Part shown: positions 24,101-36,900 of the stretch, piece after piece
Position numbering within the stretch: the stretch's first letter is position 1
How the letters are laid out: each line of letters begins with the position of its first letter
Assembly (NCBI GenBank): GCA_018881555.1
Contig: JACAXG010000068.1
Span: forward strand, 3,128,198 to 3,192,197
Source: Amblyornis subalaris
Taxonomy: Eukaryota; Chordata; Aves; Passeriformes; Ptilonorhynchidae
DNA: 64,000 nucleotides
Direction of reading: 5' to 3'
Notes under the pieces: generated by a model
Databases searched by the model: none
The model's input: only the letters and a program-made list of their open reading frames with translations
What the model was told of the DNA's origin: nothing
Position numbers and translations under genes: made by a program

Positions 24101-25315
24101 CCAAAGGCTGCTGGCAATTATTTTCCTGGTTCCATACCTCTTACCTGCTGCTCCCCAAGCTCTGCACTGTGTGACTGAGCTTACCCTCCATTTCAGAACT
24201 AAAAGCCACCAACACAAATTTAGATCCTGTTTCTAAGCCAGCCCCCGGGTGTCCCTGGGCCCATGTGGCTCAGGAATGCATCTGTGCTGTTAGATCAGCG
24301 TAACTTCACACCTGATCCCAGGATTAGACCCTTCCATCCTTCACACATCAATGCACAAACCACATAAGGAAAAGTGCCCAACATTCCCATCAGTGGCCAG
24401 ACCAGTCATGGTAGCCATTGGCCCCAGACAAGCATTTCCAGGGCTATCAGCTATCTCCTTCTAAGAATGACACCTAAAGGAGGTCAGAAGAGTCATGCTC
24501 CTCTCTGCCCATTAACAACAAAGCCCCAGCAGCCAGCTAGCTCAGGGGTCCTGCCTGCACAGAGCCTCACCTGGCTTACTCAGGCATATTTAGGCACAAC
24601 AAAGAGATGTCTAAAGCTGTGGCAAATGCTTCCTGGAAGACGTGACTGAGCAGTGTGGGTGGAACATGTGCAGGGCTGGACACAGCGTGCCTAAATCTGG
24701 TCAACTGGTGGTATAGACTCATCCCAGGAAGTTCAGTTCCTCCTCTGCTTCCTCCTCCTGCAGAGATGGAGCATCCTGGCTGTCCCACAGGTGGGTGCCT
24801 ATTTCTCCCTGGCACTTATGGGTGACCCAGGAGTGCTGGTGCTGTGTGAGGTGTGCAGAGGTACAGGCACTGAGTATTTCTTCCCTTGCAGATCCGTGCC
24901 CAGGAGCTCAGCCNGTGCAGCACCGACCTCTGAACACAAAACCCTTGTTTGGGGAAAGCCACATGGCCTGAGAGAGAGAGTTACCACCACATCCAGGCTT
25001 CACACAACGTTCAGCAGGCATGAAAGCACTTCTCATTCATGCTAAACTTCCTTTTGGAGTAGGAATAATTTTGAAACNCTCTGTTTAAATTCTCTTTCAC
25101 TTGGGCAGGCCTTGCTGCACACAGGGAAATGACCTTCAGCATCCAGTGCTTCATTACTGTTGTTTACACCCCAAAAGCACACTGAAAGGAGCTGGCTATG
25201 GAATGGACTTCCACCAGGAGCACATGTGCGGGGAAGATGTGAAGGATCTGTGCACTATGGAACTGCTTGAGAGCTCCTTCAGTGTGGATTTCTAGGATGG
25301 TCCACTGTATGCTCA
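21150..25315. other. unique noncoding DNA
   Basis: No confident gene or named repeat. A short (TA)n run at 22063-22079 is followed by A-rich sequence. At 24160-24215 'cactgtgtgactgagcttac' then 'cctccatttcagaactaaaa' faintly follows MIR order but is too diverged to call. The plus frame at 22002-22451 (149 codons) overlaps a second open frame and looks like chance. Confidence 0.35.
24892..24933 (+). other. possible short terminal exon
   Basis: A good acceptor (TATTTCTTCCCTTGCAG ending at 24891) is followed by 13 codons, IRAQELSXCSTDL, and a TGA. Thirteen codons are far too few to weigh, and acceptors this good occur by chance every few kilobases. It is recorded because the acceptor is among the best in the window. 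Confidence 0.1.
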
Positions 25316-25322
25316 TCTTAGC

Positions 25323-25361
25323 TTAAAAGGGGTGATGCAAGAGGATTTTAACCCCTTTTAA
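25323..25361. repeat. 11-bp perfect inverted repeat
   Basis: Arms TTAAAAGGGGT (25323-25333) and ACCCCTTTTAA (25351-25361) are separated by 17 bases. In RNA this would fold into a hairpin. No associated gene was found, and it is too short for a microRNA precursor. Confidence 0.85.
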
Positions 25362-25369
25362 AAGAAAAG

Positions 25370-28175
25370 AGCTTCACCTTGCCNTGTTTCCAGTCCTTTC
25401 CAGTGCTTTGTTACAGAATAAAGCAGTAGGTAAGGCATGGAGATGTTTTGCATTTCAAGTGCAGCCCCAGCTGTAGGACGAGGGAGGGATTGTAAGTACC
25501 AGGCAGTGANATGGTTCCAATGTGACAGTGGGTTTTAAAGCCCTCGTGCACAGATCCCTCACGCTAGAGAGGAAGGCAAGAAAATAAAGACCTGAAAAAG
25601 TCACATTGGGCAGTAATTGCCCAAAACACTTCCTGCCCTGGAGCAGCTAGACCAGGGCTAGCAGCATCAAGCACAGCTCTGTAGGGCTGAGNAGGGATGC
25701 CCTGTGGAACCCTGGCACCCTTTTGTGGCACTGGAACAGCACAGAGGGGTTTCAAATATGTGGAGCCACAGAGAAGTTAAACTTTCTGATGCAAAANGAC
25801 TCCAACATTTTTTAATGCTGTGTTTTTGCAAAGTAGATAGGAAAAGCAAAGACAGTAGACTAAACAATAGCACAAGTGCTAGAATTAGATGAGGGAAGAT
25901 GCACGTAGGGAAAAATTGAAAAATATAAAGGGGAGTTATTGCAATATTGAAAAAATACAAGCATGAAGATATTGGAATTAAAAATATTTGTGATTTAGGT
26001 CCTTTTATATAAAGTGACTAGGAAAAGTGTAAAAGCACAAAGAGGGAAACATTATTAAGAGGCTGGTGAGAGAGGCTGAGAGGAAAACATGGCAGGGAAA
26101 GGAAGGTAGGGGTATCAGACTGAAGAAAATCTGAAGAATCAAAGGCAATTCATGGCAGAAAACATTTTGCTTTCAAATCGTCCCTTTTCAGGAAGATGCC
26201 ACTAAATTCTTTAACAACCAGCCAAGCCCCAGCCTTTGGTTTTGGCACATTCAGTTTTTTACCAAAACCACCAGAAAACAATTGCATGTTTCTGCAGTTG
26301 TGCTTTCACTGAACAGGTCAGTTCAGGATTGCCCCCATTTTTTGAGATCTTACCTTGACCTTCCCCAGGCACCAAGGTTCTTCAGCTCTTATGGAGCTCT
26401 CATTTGGGTTTTCCCTGGGTTTTATAAGCAGGATGGCAATTGGGCTCTCCTCTCTTTAAGGCAGTGTCTCTCAGGGAAGGAGCTGAAGCCATAACTTGCT
26501 CCACACCAGCCCGGTGAGGAACCACCCACAAATGGCTTTTGACCATGTGGCACAGCCACGCTGAGGGCTCAGGAGTCTGGGCAGCTGTCAGATTTTGCTG
26601 TGAAGCCATCAAATTCTCCCTTCTCCTCAGTGTTATGAAATTTCAAGCCACTGATATTTTTCATCACCGATACACNAAACGAAAAGCAAAAGCACTGCTC
26701 TATTATTAAGCAGCAGATAGAAAAAAAAAANATTGAACTGAGAAGTTTTCGTAAAACGTGAGAAATGACCTTATAACATCTGTTATTAAGAAACTTCTGG
26801 AGGGCAATAGCCCACTCCGTGCACATGCTCTGATCCCCACAGAGAGCTGACACGGGCGCAAACACAGGCCATGCTGGAGGAGCAATGTGATGGGGGCGAG
26901 TCTGTGAGTTAAACTGCTGGTGATGGGAACCTCACCTCCCTATTCCACATCTTGGGGGCTATTTCACAGTAGATCTAACCCAGTGCACTGGACTGAAAGC
27001 TCATTAGGAGTTGAAGTCCTTTGAATGCACACTTTCTGGCTGAAATTTTCCCCAAAATAATGTTGTTTGCACTCTTCGAGGCTGTCGTGCATTTCAAATC
27101 CGAGCATAGTAAATTAAGACATTTGGGAGATATCCTTCAGAAGGGAATTGTGGAAATCCTAATGTAGAAGTGTCTATTTTATTAGTGTCTGGTTAAGAAA
27201 ACAGCCCAAATATACACAGTTTAGAGAAGGAAGGAGTCCTTGTCAAGAGGTGCTCTGAAATCTGACCTGGCCTCTTGAGCTGCAGAAAATTGATTTCTTA
27301 AATACCAAAGGTGTGATTGTGAGAACACAGCCCCATTTAACATCATCAGGTTGTGAATATAAGTGTGAATAATCACCAGAGTCATGGCACAAATACTTTG
27401 ATTATATTCCCTACAAGTAAAAATTGTTTCAGGCCTCATTCACATTGTGAATACACTCATGATGAATAACTGTTAACTTAATTGTTTACCTAGCAAAAAC
27501 AGAAGACAGCTCAGTCTCTTCCTTGTTTACTGCAACAAGTATTTCCATGAGCAAGATAATTAATGAATTTAGGTTTCTCATGCTGTGTACCACATGGCTT
27601 CCTGGCTTACTTGAAATCTCAGAGAGCTGCATCGATGCTTCTTCCCTCAATAAGTGTGTCTGTGAGAAGCAAAGAGTTTTGAAAGCCTTTAAACATAGGA
27701 GGAAGTCTTTCAGACATCTGCAAGGGAGAGAAAACTTCACTGAGGAGCATGGTCTCTGTTGTCTAGGACCAGAAAACAGCCAAGACCAAGCCCCTTGTAT
27801 TCTGTATAGGCAGTAGCTGGGATCTCTCCCCTTCCTCTATCCTGTCTCCCCATTTTTACAAAACCTAAAACCTTTGAGACCTCTACTGTTTTATTGAATT
27901 TGGTTGCAATTGGCCAATAAGTTCAAATGTTATTGAAGGTGGCTGACAGCTGGACACTGCTATGTAGCAAAGTTTGCATAAGCTTTGTATTGTTTGGGAT
28001 GTGCCCAGCAAACAAGCTTGAATTTTTCAAGTATGTCTGGGGAGGTGTTGGAGTCCCTGTTTCTGGGGAAATGAACGCTTTTCGACCACTTCAGGGATTC
28101 CAGTTTGAACAAAGTAACTGTCCTTTTGCACTGAAGCTACACAGACGCTCCTCCATCTGCCCATTGTCGTGGCAC
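25370..28175. other. unique noncoding DNA
   Basis: AT-rich, with A runs near 26721-26733. Bases 27030-27130 (GTCGTGCATTTCAAATCCGAGCATAGTAAATTAAG region) look complex and possibly conserved. No gene was recognised. Confidence 0.35.
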
Positions 28176-28179
28176 CAAG

Positions 28180-28620
28180 AATGGACATTCTTTGCTCCGG
28201 CCCCTGGCGTGTTTGCCCAGCCCGCGCGGCAGCAGAGCCCGAGCAGCGTCTCGTCAGATCTGTGCATCAAAGCAGGGGTCAGTGCGGTCAGCCAGCAGCC
28301 TTGGTTACCACCACACCCAGCCAAAGCATTCTTCCTTCTGCTCTGCTGACAGGCAGGGCTGACTCCCCGCATGTGACTCCCCCCNGCATCCCCTCCCCGC
28401 CGCAGGTTTCTGGTCTTGCACAACTGACTCTGCCTATTGCGTGGGCAAATCTGTCACACTGCAGGGCAAGAGTCCCGGTCAACGTTTCCCCTTTTCCCCA
28501 TCCTCCCTCGGCCTCTCCCCCCAGCACAAGAGTGCAGCCACCCAGCAGAGATGCCGGGAGCTCTCCTGTGCCCCGCTTCCTCCAGGGAGCCGCGCAGGAA
28601 ACATGCGAGGAGATATTTTG
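28180..28620. other. CpG-rich block, possible CpG island
   Basis: About 24 CpGs by hand count in 440 bases, with a GCCCGCGCGGCAG core near 28218-28230. Frames are open on both strands (179 codons plus at 28169-28708, 113 and 110 codons minus), again as expected from GC content. There is no recognisable domain. It could be an orphan promoter; strand is unknown. Confidence 0.4.
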
Positions 28621-28629
28621 CAAAATCAA

Positions 28630-30585
28630 AAGGCCAAAGGTTGTCCCCTTACATTTGTCACAGGCAAAGGAGCATGAGTTAATTTTTCCGGGAGTTCTTG
28701 AAAGCTAAGATGAGAGTGTATATGTAATTTAAAGAGAAAGAAAATTGGTGGAAAGCAAAGAGCTCTTTGGAAAATCCTCAAAATGGAATGGATATCAACA
28801 GAATGTTTCTACCACTCTCGGGAAGTACTGCCAGCCCACATCTTTCTGCTAACTCCTAATGGGTCCATTAACTACTCCTAAATAATGATGGAAACCATAT
28901 GGGTGCACAGGTGGTCTCTCAATAAATACCAAATGAATTCAGTATGATCACCATTAACACAATTAATACCCAGCCAATCTACAATGATGGAACTATTAAA
29001 ATTAAGCGCTACTATATTTCCTCAGTCCCATGGCAATTTTACAATGGAAACAAACAAAAGACTAGAATTAACTTTTTTTTTATTACAGTTATTTGGTTTT
29101 ATTTACTTACAGGAGGGCTTGAGGCTTCTGTGCAACCTGCTGTGTCTTTGCTCTGTGCATCTTGAGGTAAATTTTGACTGTAAGATGAAATAATTTTGGG
29201 AGAAATAATTTTAAAAATAAATGTTTGTTTATTTGGGGGGGAAATTACGTGTATTTGGGTGTTGAAGCACAGTGTTTCCTACTTTCTGCAGAAGGCTGNA
29301 AACACAAGTAATGAATATAAGATTGCTACAGCTGCTCTTTTTATCATCTACACTGTGAGTTCATCACTGTTCCCTGATGGGGCTATTAGTGTGGTCGGGA
29401 TTTTAATTTTAATTTTTTTTTAATATTCGTACTGTTCCAGCATATATGGTGGTCCACTCAATTGTCAAAGGAAGGGGAATGTGTTGACATGTGACCTTCT
29501 GTAATGAAACGCCTGATGTAGGCCCACTGTTGTTATGATATTTTTGCTTTCTAAAGAGGAAGAATTACAGTTTTATTTTTTAGAATCAGACCAGTAAACT
29601 GGTTTAGGTCAGATTCAGCCTCCATTTTCATGTTTCCCTTGAAATCACTAGCTAAGCTCCCCTGAGTTGAGCAAGGCTGAATCAGTTCCAAAGCCTGTGT
29701 GGTCGAGCACAGGTCAGATTGAACACCCTGGGTTTTATCCATTTTGGCAACCAATGAAAAAAGAGCTTTACATTTTGAAAAATCGTGTCTGTTTGTCTCC
29801 AGAGCCTGTTTTACATGAATCACTAAAGCCTGGTTTGTGGGAGAAGATTCAGAGATAAAAATTTTGGATCTTCTAAGCCATAATAAAGTTGGTTCTGTTC
29901 TGCAGGGCAGCAGGGTCAGAGAAACATTGTCGATGACAGCAAAAACTGAGCATGGCAAAAGCGTGACTTGAAATCGGTGCATTTCACCACTGGGGCTTGG
30001 GAGAGAAGCCCAGTGTCTCATCAGTTTCGTGGGGCAGCTCGGTGGGGATTTTGGGCTCCCTGCAGCTCCTGCCAAGTTAAAGGAGAGGTTTCTCAATGCA
30101 AGGGTGCAAGTCCTGCTCTGAAAAACACAAAAGACTCCTTTTGGGTGCTGCAGTGAATGAGATGGATCCTTTGTTCCGTGGCTGGAGAGATCCCAGGAAA
30201 TCTTGAGTTTCAGGATGGACTTCTGGATCTGCTCTGCTCAGCTAGACTAGGATTTCAACCTTACACTGTCTCTGGGGTATTCAATTTTTGCAACTTCTCT
30301 GTGCTCACATTGAATCTATCTGGCAAAATCAAAATGACTCATGCAACCCCAAACTGCCTATGATTACACTTGTGCCTGATATTCTTTGTGTCCTTAAACA
30401 ACACACCCTTATTTCTATTCATTGCACCAGATTTACACCCAAGGCAGCTTTTGTTTAGAACAATCTGTATGAGGTTTGAGTAACTTGTGCGCTTGAAACT
30501 TCCCTAAAGTTCTATGAAATATGCTATGTGTGGAGCACAAAGCTCATTTCACAATTCCTTGCTAAGTTTTCTAATAAACTGTCTT
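28630..30585. other. unique noncoding DNA
   Basis: AT-rich. The minus-strand frame at 29551-30096 (181 codons, no ambiguous base) is among the longest in the window. It ends next to an AATAAA-like stretch, but its peptide matches no family I recognise. Bases 29400-29424 are a T-rich low-complexity run. No repeat family was identified. Confidence 0.35.
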
Positions 30586-30589
30586 GCAT

Positions 30590-31140
30590 GTATTGCTCTT
30601 GAGTGTTTCTGATTAACTCCAAGTATCGATGCTCTTGTTCTTGAAGAGAGAAGTCTGTGTTTCTAATTTGAATAACATAATTTCCGAGTGTATTAAGGTA
30701 AATAAGGACAATGCACTCTTGTTCCAGAACTCAGATGCCCGTGAAGTTATTCATCAATCTCTTTTTCATTTAAATTNGCACTTTAATTTGTGTTTCAAAT
30801 GCAGATGAGGCCTTAATTAAATAAAAATTCAGCAGATGGTTTCAAATTCTCTGTTCAATTTACATTTCTTGTACCTCTCTAAGTGCTGGACTTTATCTTT
30901 GGAGACAGAAGCATTACCATTAGACCTCTTGCTTTAAACAAATGCCTAAGAATTGGTAGGCTGGAATTGTCTATAAAGGAATAAATTAAATATTGATTGC
31001 AAAATCTGAAAAGCCTCAAGTTTATGTATAGGTTTTGATAAATTCCCAAAACCTTGTCTGAACCTTCATAGACTATCGAAACTCACNTACTAGAGGTCTG
31101 GTTCTTTTTCAATTAAAAAAAAAAATATTAAAAATTGGAA
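30590..31140. promoter_or_regulatory. enhancer-like block rich in homeodomain-type cores
   Basis: About 550 bases, very AT-rich but of high complexity, without any open frame. It contains TTCATTTAAATT, CTTTAATTTG, CCTTAATTAAAT, ATAAATTAAATATTGATTG and TTTTGATAAATTCC. Density of TAATT/ATTAA cores is far above the surroundings. This is the usual look of deeply conserved noncoding elements near developmental genes. It ends in an A-rich run at 31110-31135. Confidence 0.3.
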
Positions 31141-31144
31141 CAGT

Positions 31145-33820
31145 AAGCAGCCTTTACTCGTATGCTTTATGAAATCTCTGATTATCAACAGCTCCAAGAA
31201 GTTAATTTGACAAAAGTGCCAAATGACATGGGGGAAAAGTCACCAAATATTTTTGGTCTCTGGAAAAAGTTGGTCTGTAGTTGTATTCAAGCTCAGCACA
31301 GGAGCTGAGTGACTCCAAGTGTGTTTTGTTCTGTCTGAAGTTTTTCATTATTAAGAACTGTGGAAAAAGTAAAGGACAGTGATGAGCAAAATTACAGGAT
31401 AAAAACCCTTCTATTACCTCTGAATCAGGACTTTGCCTATTGAATAAATGAATATGTCCCATCCTTTTCTTCTACANCTGTTGCCTCCTTCAGAGGAAAT
31501 TATTAAGGAAAGGAAAATACTGCTTGTCCATTTATGTGACTTTTGAGGTGTAGGTATAAAATACAAAAAACTGCCTTTTTTTCCCCTAGTCCCTTTATCT
31601 TATTCATCTGTTGTTGCCTGTGACCTTGCCACACACTCACTGGTAAAAAAATTAGGCAGCATTTCTTCTTCTCACGTTAGTTTCCCGTTCAGCACTGATT
31701 TACAAGCCCACGTTTATTCACTCTGCCATACAGGCTTTTCTACCTCTGCATTGCCAACCATATCACTGTATTACTCAGAGCTAACTCATAAATTGCTTCC
31801 TTTCAACTTCCTTCCTTTGCCTGTTGTGCAAGGGGAGCAGCCCTGNGGCGGGGCCGTACGTGGGGATTCCAATTTTACACCCTGCAGCTGTAGATCTCCA
31901 TCCCTGCCCAGCCTTCAGGCTTCATTTATTTATTTTGAAACAGCCCNGGCCAACATGACAATATTTGTGTATTTCGGCAGCCTGGGGAAAAAGAAATCCA
32001 CCCAACCTCTCCTTTAGCCCCTTGTGAGTAATAAAACCTTTAATAAAAAGTTAGCTGATGTGTTGCAGATGTCTCCAAGAGCTGAACACTGGGTGGGCAT
32101 AGTGGAACTAACAGGTACAGGGAGACAAAATTTGGGTCAGAGAAGCAATTTTCTGGCTGGTAGAGTTGAGTGTGAGTGAGAAGGGTGCCTGCAGGATCCA
32201 GCTGGGGCTTGTGGTTAGCAAAGATGCAGCACCTCAGCTGCGTGGCTGAAGCAGGGCTCTGGTTTACGTGTGCAGCCACTAAAATGCCCTTATTTGTTCT
32301 GACTGGAAAAGTATTCCTTCTGAACAGGGGAAATGTTATCAGCTTGGCTGTCCTCATGAGATTTCTAGTATCTGTGGGTATATGCAAGAAAACATTTCAC
32401 AAAGCAAGTTCCTCTTTTGGGATCATGGGATTTGAATCGCCTTCTGCGGCCCTTGATGTTCACAACAGCTGTTGGTTGTATGTTTGAAGTTCCAGTTTGG
32501 ACCTGCTCTGGGCTCAGATAAAAGAGGAAGAGCACCATGTTGCNCTAAAGGAGGGTGCCTGACACGAAGTCTTGAGCAGTCACTCGTAGCAGGGGGCCNT
32601 GCTTTGTCCCTGTCCTAGAGGAAGAACACACCTTTTGGGAGCTCCGGGATTCCAGGGTGCTCAGATGTCCAGTTTTCCACCAGTGCCAGAAGACTCTGAA
32701 AGATTCATCTCCTTCCTGATTCAGGATGCAGATAACAGTGTCATCTTTGGGAGGGAGGACAGGNGATTTATCAAGTCTTGGTAGTAAATCGCTTAAATGT
32801 AATAAACTGCACAGCAAAATGAGTGCTTGCCTTAATTCCAGCACTCCTCATTTCCCAGTTAGCTCAGAGCAGGCACACTGAANAAAATCAATGTTTTCTT
32901 CTTACAATGACTGTATTAAGAGTACAGACATGCAGGACTGGGGGAAAGCTCACAGGCAGTTGCTGTCAGCCGTGCTGTATGCTCTCAAATGAGGATCAAG
33001 ATCTGATTGAGANGAAGTGAAGTGTTCTGCCGCTCCTTGTCCTGTTGGGAGAACACCACTGCTCTGCATGGCTAGAAATCTTCCTCTATCCAGCATATTT
33101 CTGTTTGGGTTGGTGTTATTTTGCGGCTGGAATGGCTTCTCTCTCAGTTAAGGCTGTAAACCCCTTTTTCAGAGACCAGTACTTTATTCCCTGGCCCACG
33201 ACCGACTGCAGTCACAGCCCACGTTACCTGCTGGGGTAGAACACACAATTTTCAGTGGCATTTCCTTCTGGGTCTGATTTTTTTCTCGCCAACATTTTAT
33301 ATCTTTAAAATATTTTCAACTGGTTTGGCTTTTTGATTACGCGAACACAGAGGAGGAACCATGGGCACCTTATCATTTCTAAAAAGAAAAGAGGTCAGTT
33401 ACTGATACCTTCACCAATTTTCATGCAGCCTTTGCCAGCTGAAATTCTAAGCAATTAAATTTGTATGAAAATGGAATGGAAAAAAGCTGAGCGTAAACTG
33501 ACTGATTTTGCCCAGTACAAGACAGCTTAATTTTGGAAACAGAGGCATGAGAGCAATTGTGATGCTAAGAGAGACTTTCTGAGGTAAAAGTACATTTTTT
33601 TTTTTCCACTCAACTTTTTCCATGATCTCTTGACGAAAATGTCACCATTTGAGAAAAAATAGGTCAAATCAGTTGACTCTTGAAGAAGTCATCAGTGCAG
33701 ATAAGGTTAAATTTGGAATGAGCTCTGTTGCAGTAGGAGATGTTGGGAGAGCCATCGATCCATGGAAAAGAGGGAAGTGAAGATATTCACTGCGGGATAA
33801 AAATAAGCTCCTTGAGCAAG
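31145..33820. other. unique noncoding DNA
   Basis: No confident gene. Bases 33590-33680 contain a T run followed by AACTTTTTCCATG, GACGAAAATGTCACC and AAAAAATAGGTC, possibly old repeat sequence. Short frames at 32176-32487 (plus) and 32040-32387 (minus) overlap and look like chance. Confidence 0.35.
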
Positions 33821-33828
33821 AGATGGCA

Positions 33829-33988
33829 CAGTCTGTTGTGGTTTTCTTTCACGTGATACCTTGAAGAGGAATTAGAGATGACTTAGAAAGGCAAGGTAGG
33901 GCCATGCCCCTCGGAATGATTCGTATAATTTCAGGGCGACCTTTTTTCTGGCGTGCATATCTCCAGTTCTGTAGCACTGACGTGAGCC
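33829..33988 (+). repeat. unnamed dispersed repeat, copy B
   Basis: Partner of the copy at 21004-21142 (36 of 40 bases identical in the first block, then ordered shorter matches). Both copies keep TTGTGGTTTT, a RUNX-type core, and CACGTG, an E-box, within 20 bases. That could be chance inheritance from the repeat. Confidence 0.65.
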
Positions 33989-33989
33989 A

Positions 33990-36900
33990 GAGGAGGAAAG
34001 GGACAGTCTGCCTTGTGCCAGTCCCCTGCACGTAGAGCCCANGAATCAAAAAAAGGGGCTTTGTTCTGACTTCAGCCACACTGAAGTGTATTAGCCTGGG
34101 CCGGGTCAAATGTTTTTNACCCAGATTGCCTACAATATATATATGTGCACAAAATTCTGATCCACCTGGTTCTTCCATAGGGGAAAAAATATGTAGTTTA
34201 GGCATCTGAGTGGCAAAGTTCCCTTAAAACCATGAAGAACCAGACTGAACCACCCTCAAATATGTCCCCTTCCTGCCTGTCACAGACAGAGAAGGGAGTT
34301 TCTGGGCGTGGACTTCACGGAGNGGAAAGGTAAAGCTTTCTCCATGGATGGAAACAAGAAGTAAGAAGGAATCAGGAGCTAAGAAGACAAAAGTAGAACT
34401 CATAGAGACTCTGCTGAGTTCCCACAGCTGGAAGCCAACCCCCAGTAACCCAGGCAGACACTGGGCTGAGCTCAGAGCAGCTCGGGGAGGCTGAAGGACT
34501 CCTGGTCTTCTATCAGAGCCTCTGCACAGTATTTCAGAGTTCTGATTTCTTTCTGCTTTCGTCAAAGGTGGAGCAGCTCTTTCTCTTGGAAAACAGTTTT
34601 CCAACACCTTTAGTCCAGTGGGTTATTCACCCGNGTGTCTGGGGTTTGTGTGTGTGCACATGAGTGTTCTCACACATGCAAGCAAACGCTCAGGAGGCAG
34701 GGAAGAAAAGAGGGATGAGGGCAAAGAGGATGCAATGGATGAGCTGTATCCTTATAAAAGGCATGCCAGCGACTGTGTGTAACTCCAGTAACCTCTCAGA
34801 NCACCATATAATGTATTTATCTCCCTTAGAAGCAACAAGACCTAAGCCCGTATGCTGATCCCACAAACCCGGAAGCTTGTGATGGTTCACAGTGAACTAT
34901 TTGCCTTTGGAAGAAAAAGGGTTGAACATCCAAGGGCTTGGCCTGGCTGGGGCAGCCTCTTGCTCTGCTGCTCCCTGGGCTGTGAGTCAGGCTTCCCCCA
35001 GGGCTTTCAGCCTGGTTTTCATTAGGAGGCCTGCAATGACACTACTTAAAAATCAGAAGGAAAATCCAAGATGGCAGCTGGGGTGGCTTTGTTGGGTGAA
35101 CAATGNTCGTCTCAAAGATACTGGCCAAGCAATTCAGCATTTTCCTGCTGTTTTCAATATCCCATCCCTCTCTCAGAGGGGGGTCTGCTTTTGCTCTTGG
35201 TTACACCCGTGCTGGCCCATTGGGGAAATGAGAACAAGGTTTGATGTTCTAGGGCTGATCTGTGTGTCTTTTACTTACTCCTGTGAAAGGATTATCAGCC
35301 TCAGCCTTTCAAATATCACAAGATACTGAGACTGGTTTAAAAAAACTGTATTTTTTCCCCAGCTTAAAATTTAAAAAAAAAAATTAAAAGGGTTCCATGT
35401 ATTTGCTTACTGTTTTTAGAATGTACACAATGACTATTTTGAAGTGCCTTCCCATAGCAAAAACACCCTATGATCTCAGTTACTGAAATAAATGAATGCT
35501 GAGGTTTCTGGGGAGATGCAGGAGCTGGGGACTATCTGAAAGAGCACTGAACCCCACAGCTGTTGTCAGCATCACTTCTCCGTGCTCCTGGGTAGCACGT
35601 GGAGCCCGTGTAATTCCCCACGCTGCTCTGCACGGCCCTGCAAAACACATCTCACAGCCATTGGACAGGGAAAGGGCTGTCACTGGGAACGCAATCCTGC
35701 ACTCAGTGCCAGGAATGGGGCATTTACCCCTGTGAATTACACCCTGCACCACCAGCAGCACCAGTGCTCAGCCGCCAGCCTGTGCCCTCAGCCACTCCTC
35801 TGTCCTGTCTCCATCTGAAGAAAGGCAAAACCCTTCACCATTTCTTCTTCTTCTTCTTTTCTCCCCCACAAAGAAGAACTTGCCAGGTCTGCATCTTTTT
35901 TCCTGAACCGTTTCCTCTTTCTGATGTTAAAAGCATCTGCCGGACAGCTCAGTTCCATGCTGAGATCTCAACTGTTTTTCAGCAGTGNTGTTCGTGTGGC
36001 TGTGTTAGGGGGTGTCCACAGCTCCAAGGGCACTACAGGACGTTGTGGTGTGGAAACTGTGCCTGTGAGGAACAGGACAGCTCTGCTCCGGCAAGGTGAA
36101 ACCAGAGGCTGCTTTGCCCATCCCCAGCACACAGCCCAGCATTAACTCACCCACAGGAGAAGTCACAGCAAATCTTCCTCTGGGTCTTGTGTATCTGTTA
36201 CAGGGTTTATTGGCCTTTTGGTTGGGCACTGGGGGTTTGTTTGACCAGGCTGGCAAGGCACCAAGTCCGAGCAGAGGGCTCTGCACCTCGCTGACCTGCT
36301 TGCTTGGCTCCCAGATGGGACCTGAGTCAAGTCCTTTTGCCTCAGAGCACGAGCAAAACACACTCAGGTTTCTCCCCAGCACCTCTGACATTGTTGTGGC
36401 CGATGCATTCATCCCACCACTCATCTGGTTGCCCCTAAGCTGTGCTGGGGCTGGGCACCAAACAGCAAAGGAGGAGTGGAAAACAGCAGCAGCAGGATTC
36501 CCTCAGCCCAAGTGAAGTCAGCTCAGCCCTTGCAGACGGGGTGATTCAGCTGTAGATGAAGCATTAAAGCTGTTTGGAAAAAGCTTTTGTTTCCAAAATT
36601 GATGTTTGAAGTTTTGATTGGATATTTTTCCCCCNGTCTTAATCAGGATGAAAGGAAGAATTTGAAATTTCTTTGCAGATCTGTGATTTAAATATAAGGG
36701 AAAAGGCTGGGCCAGTGGAATGATTCCTTTTTTTATGTTGACCTTTTATTTTTAAATGACTATACATTAATGTGAATTTCAAACACAAGACTCATTTCAA
36801 ACAGAAAATGGAAATTCTGCTTTTTGAAAATATAGAAACCACACCTATTGTTTTCTTCTAAATATCTTTTAAAGACAGGAATCAGAAACCAGCCCTTTCC

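Noticed and set aside
24160..24215. MIR remnant
   Set aside because: Only two short pieces follow the consensus order and they are too diverged to separate from chance.
29551..30096. 181-codon minus-strand frame as a gene
   Set aside because: Free of ambiguous bases and fairly protein-like, but no family is recognised and no splice or promoter context was found. Its length is within the tail expected by chance for this window.
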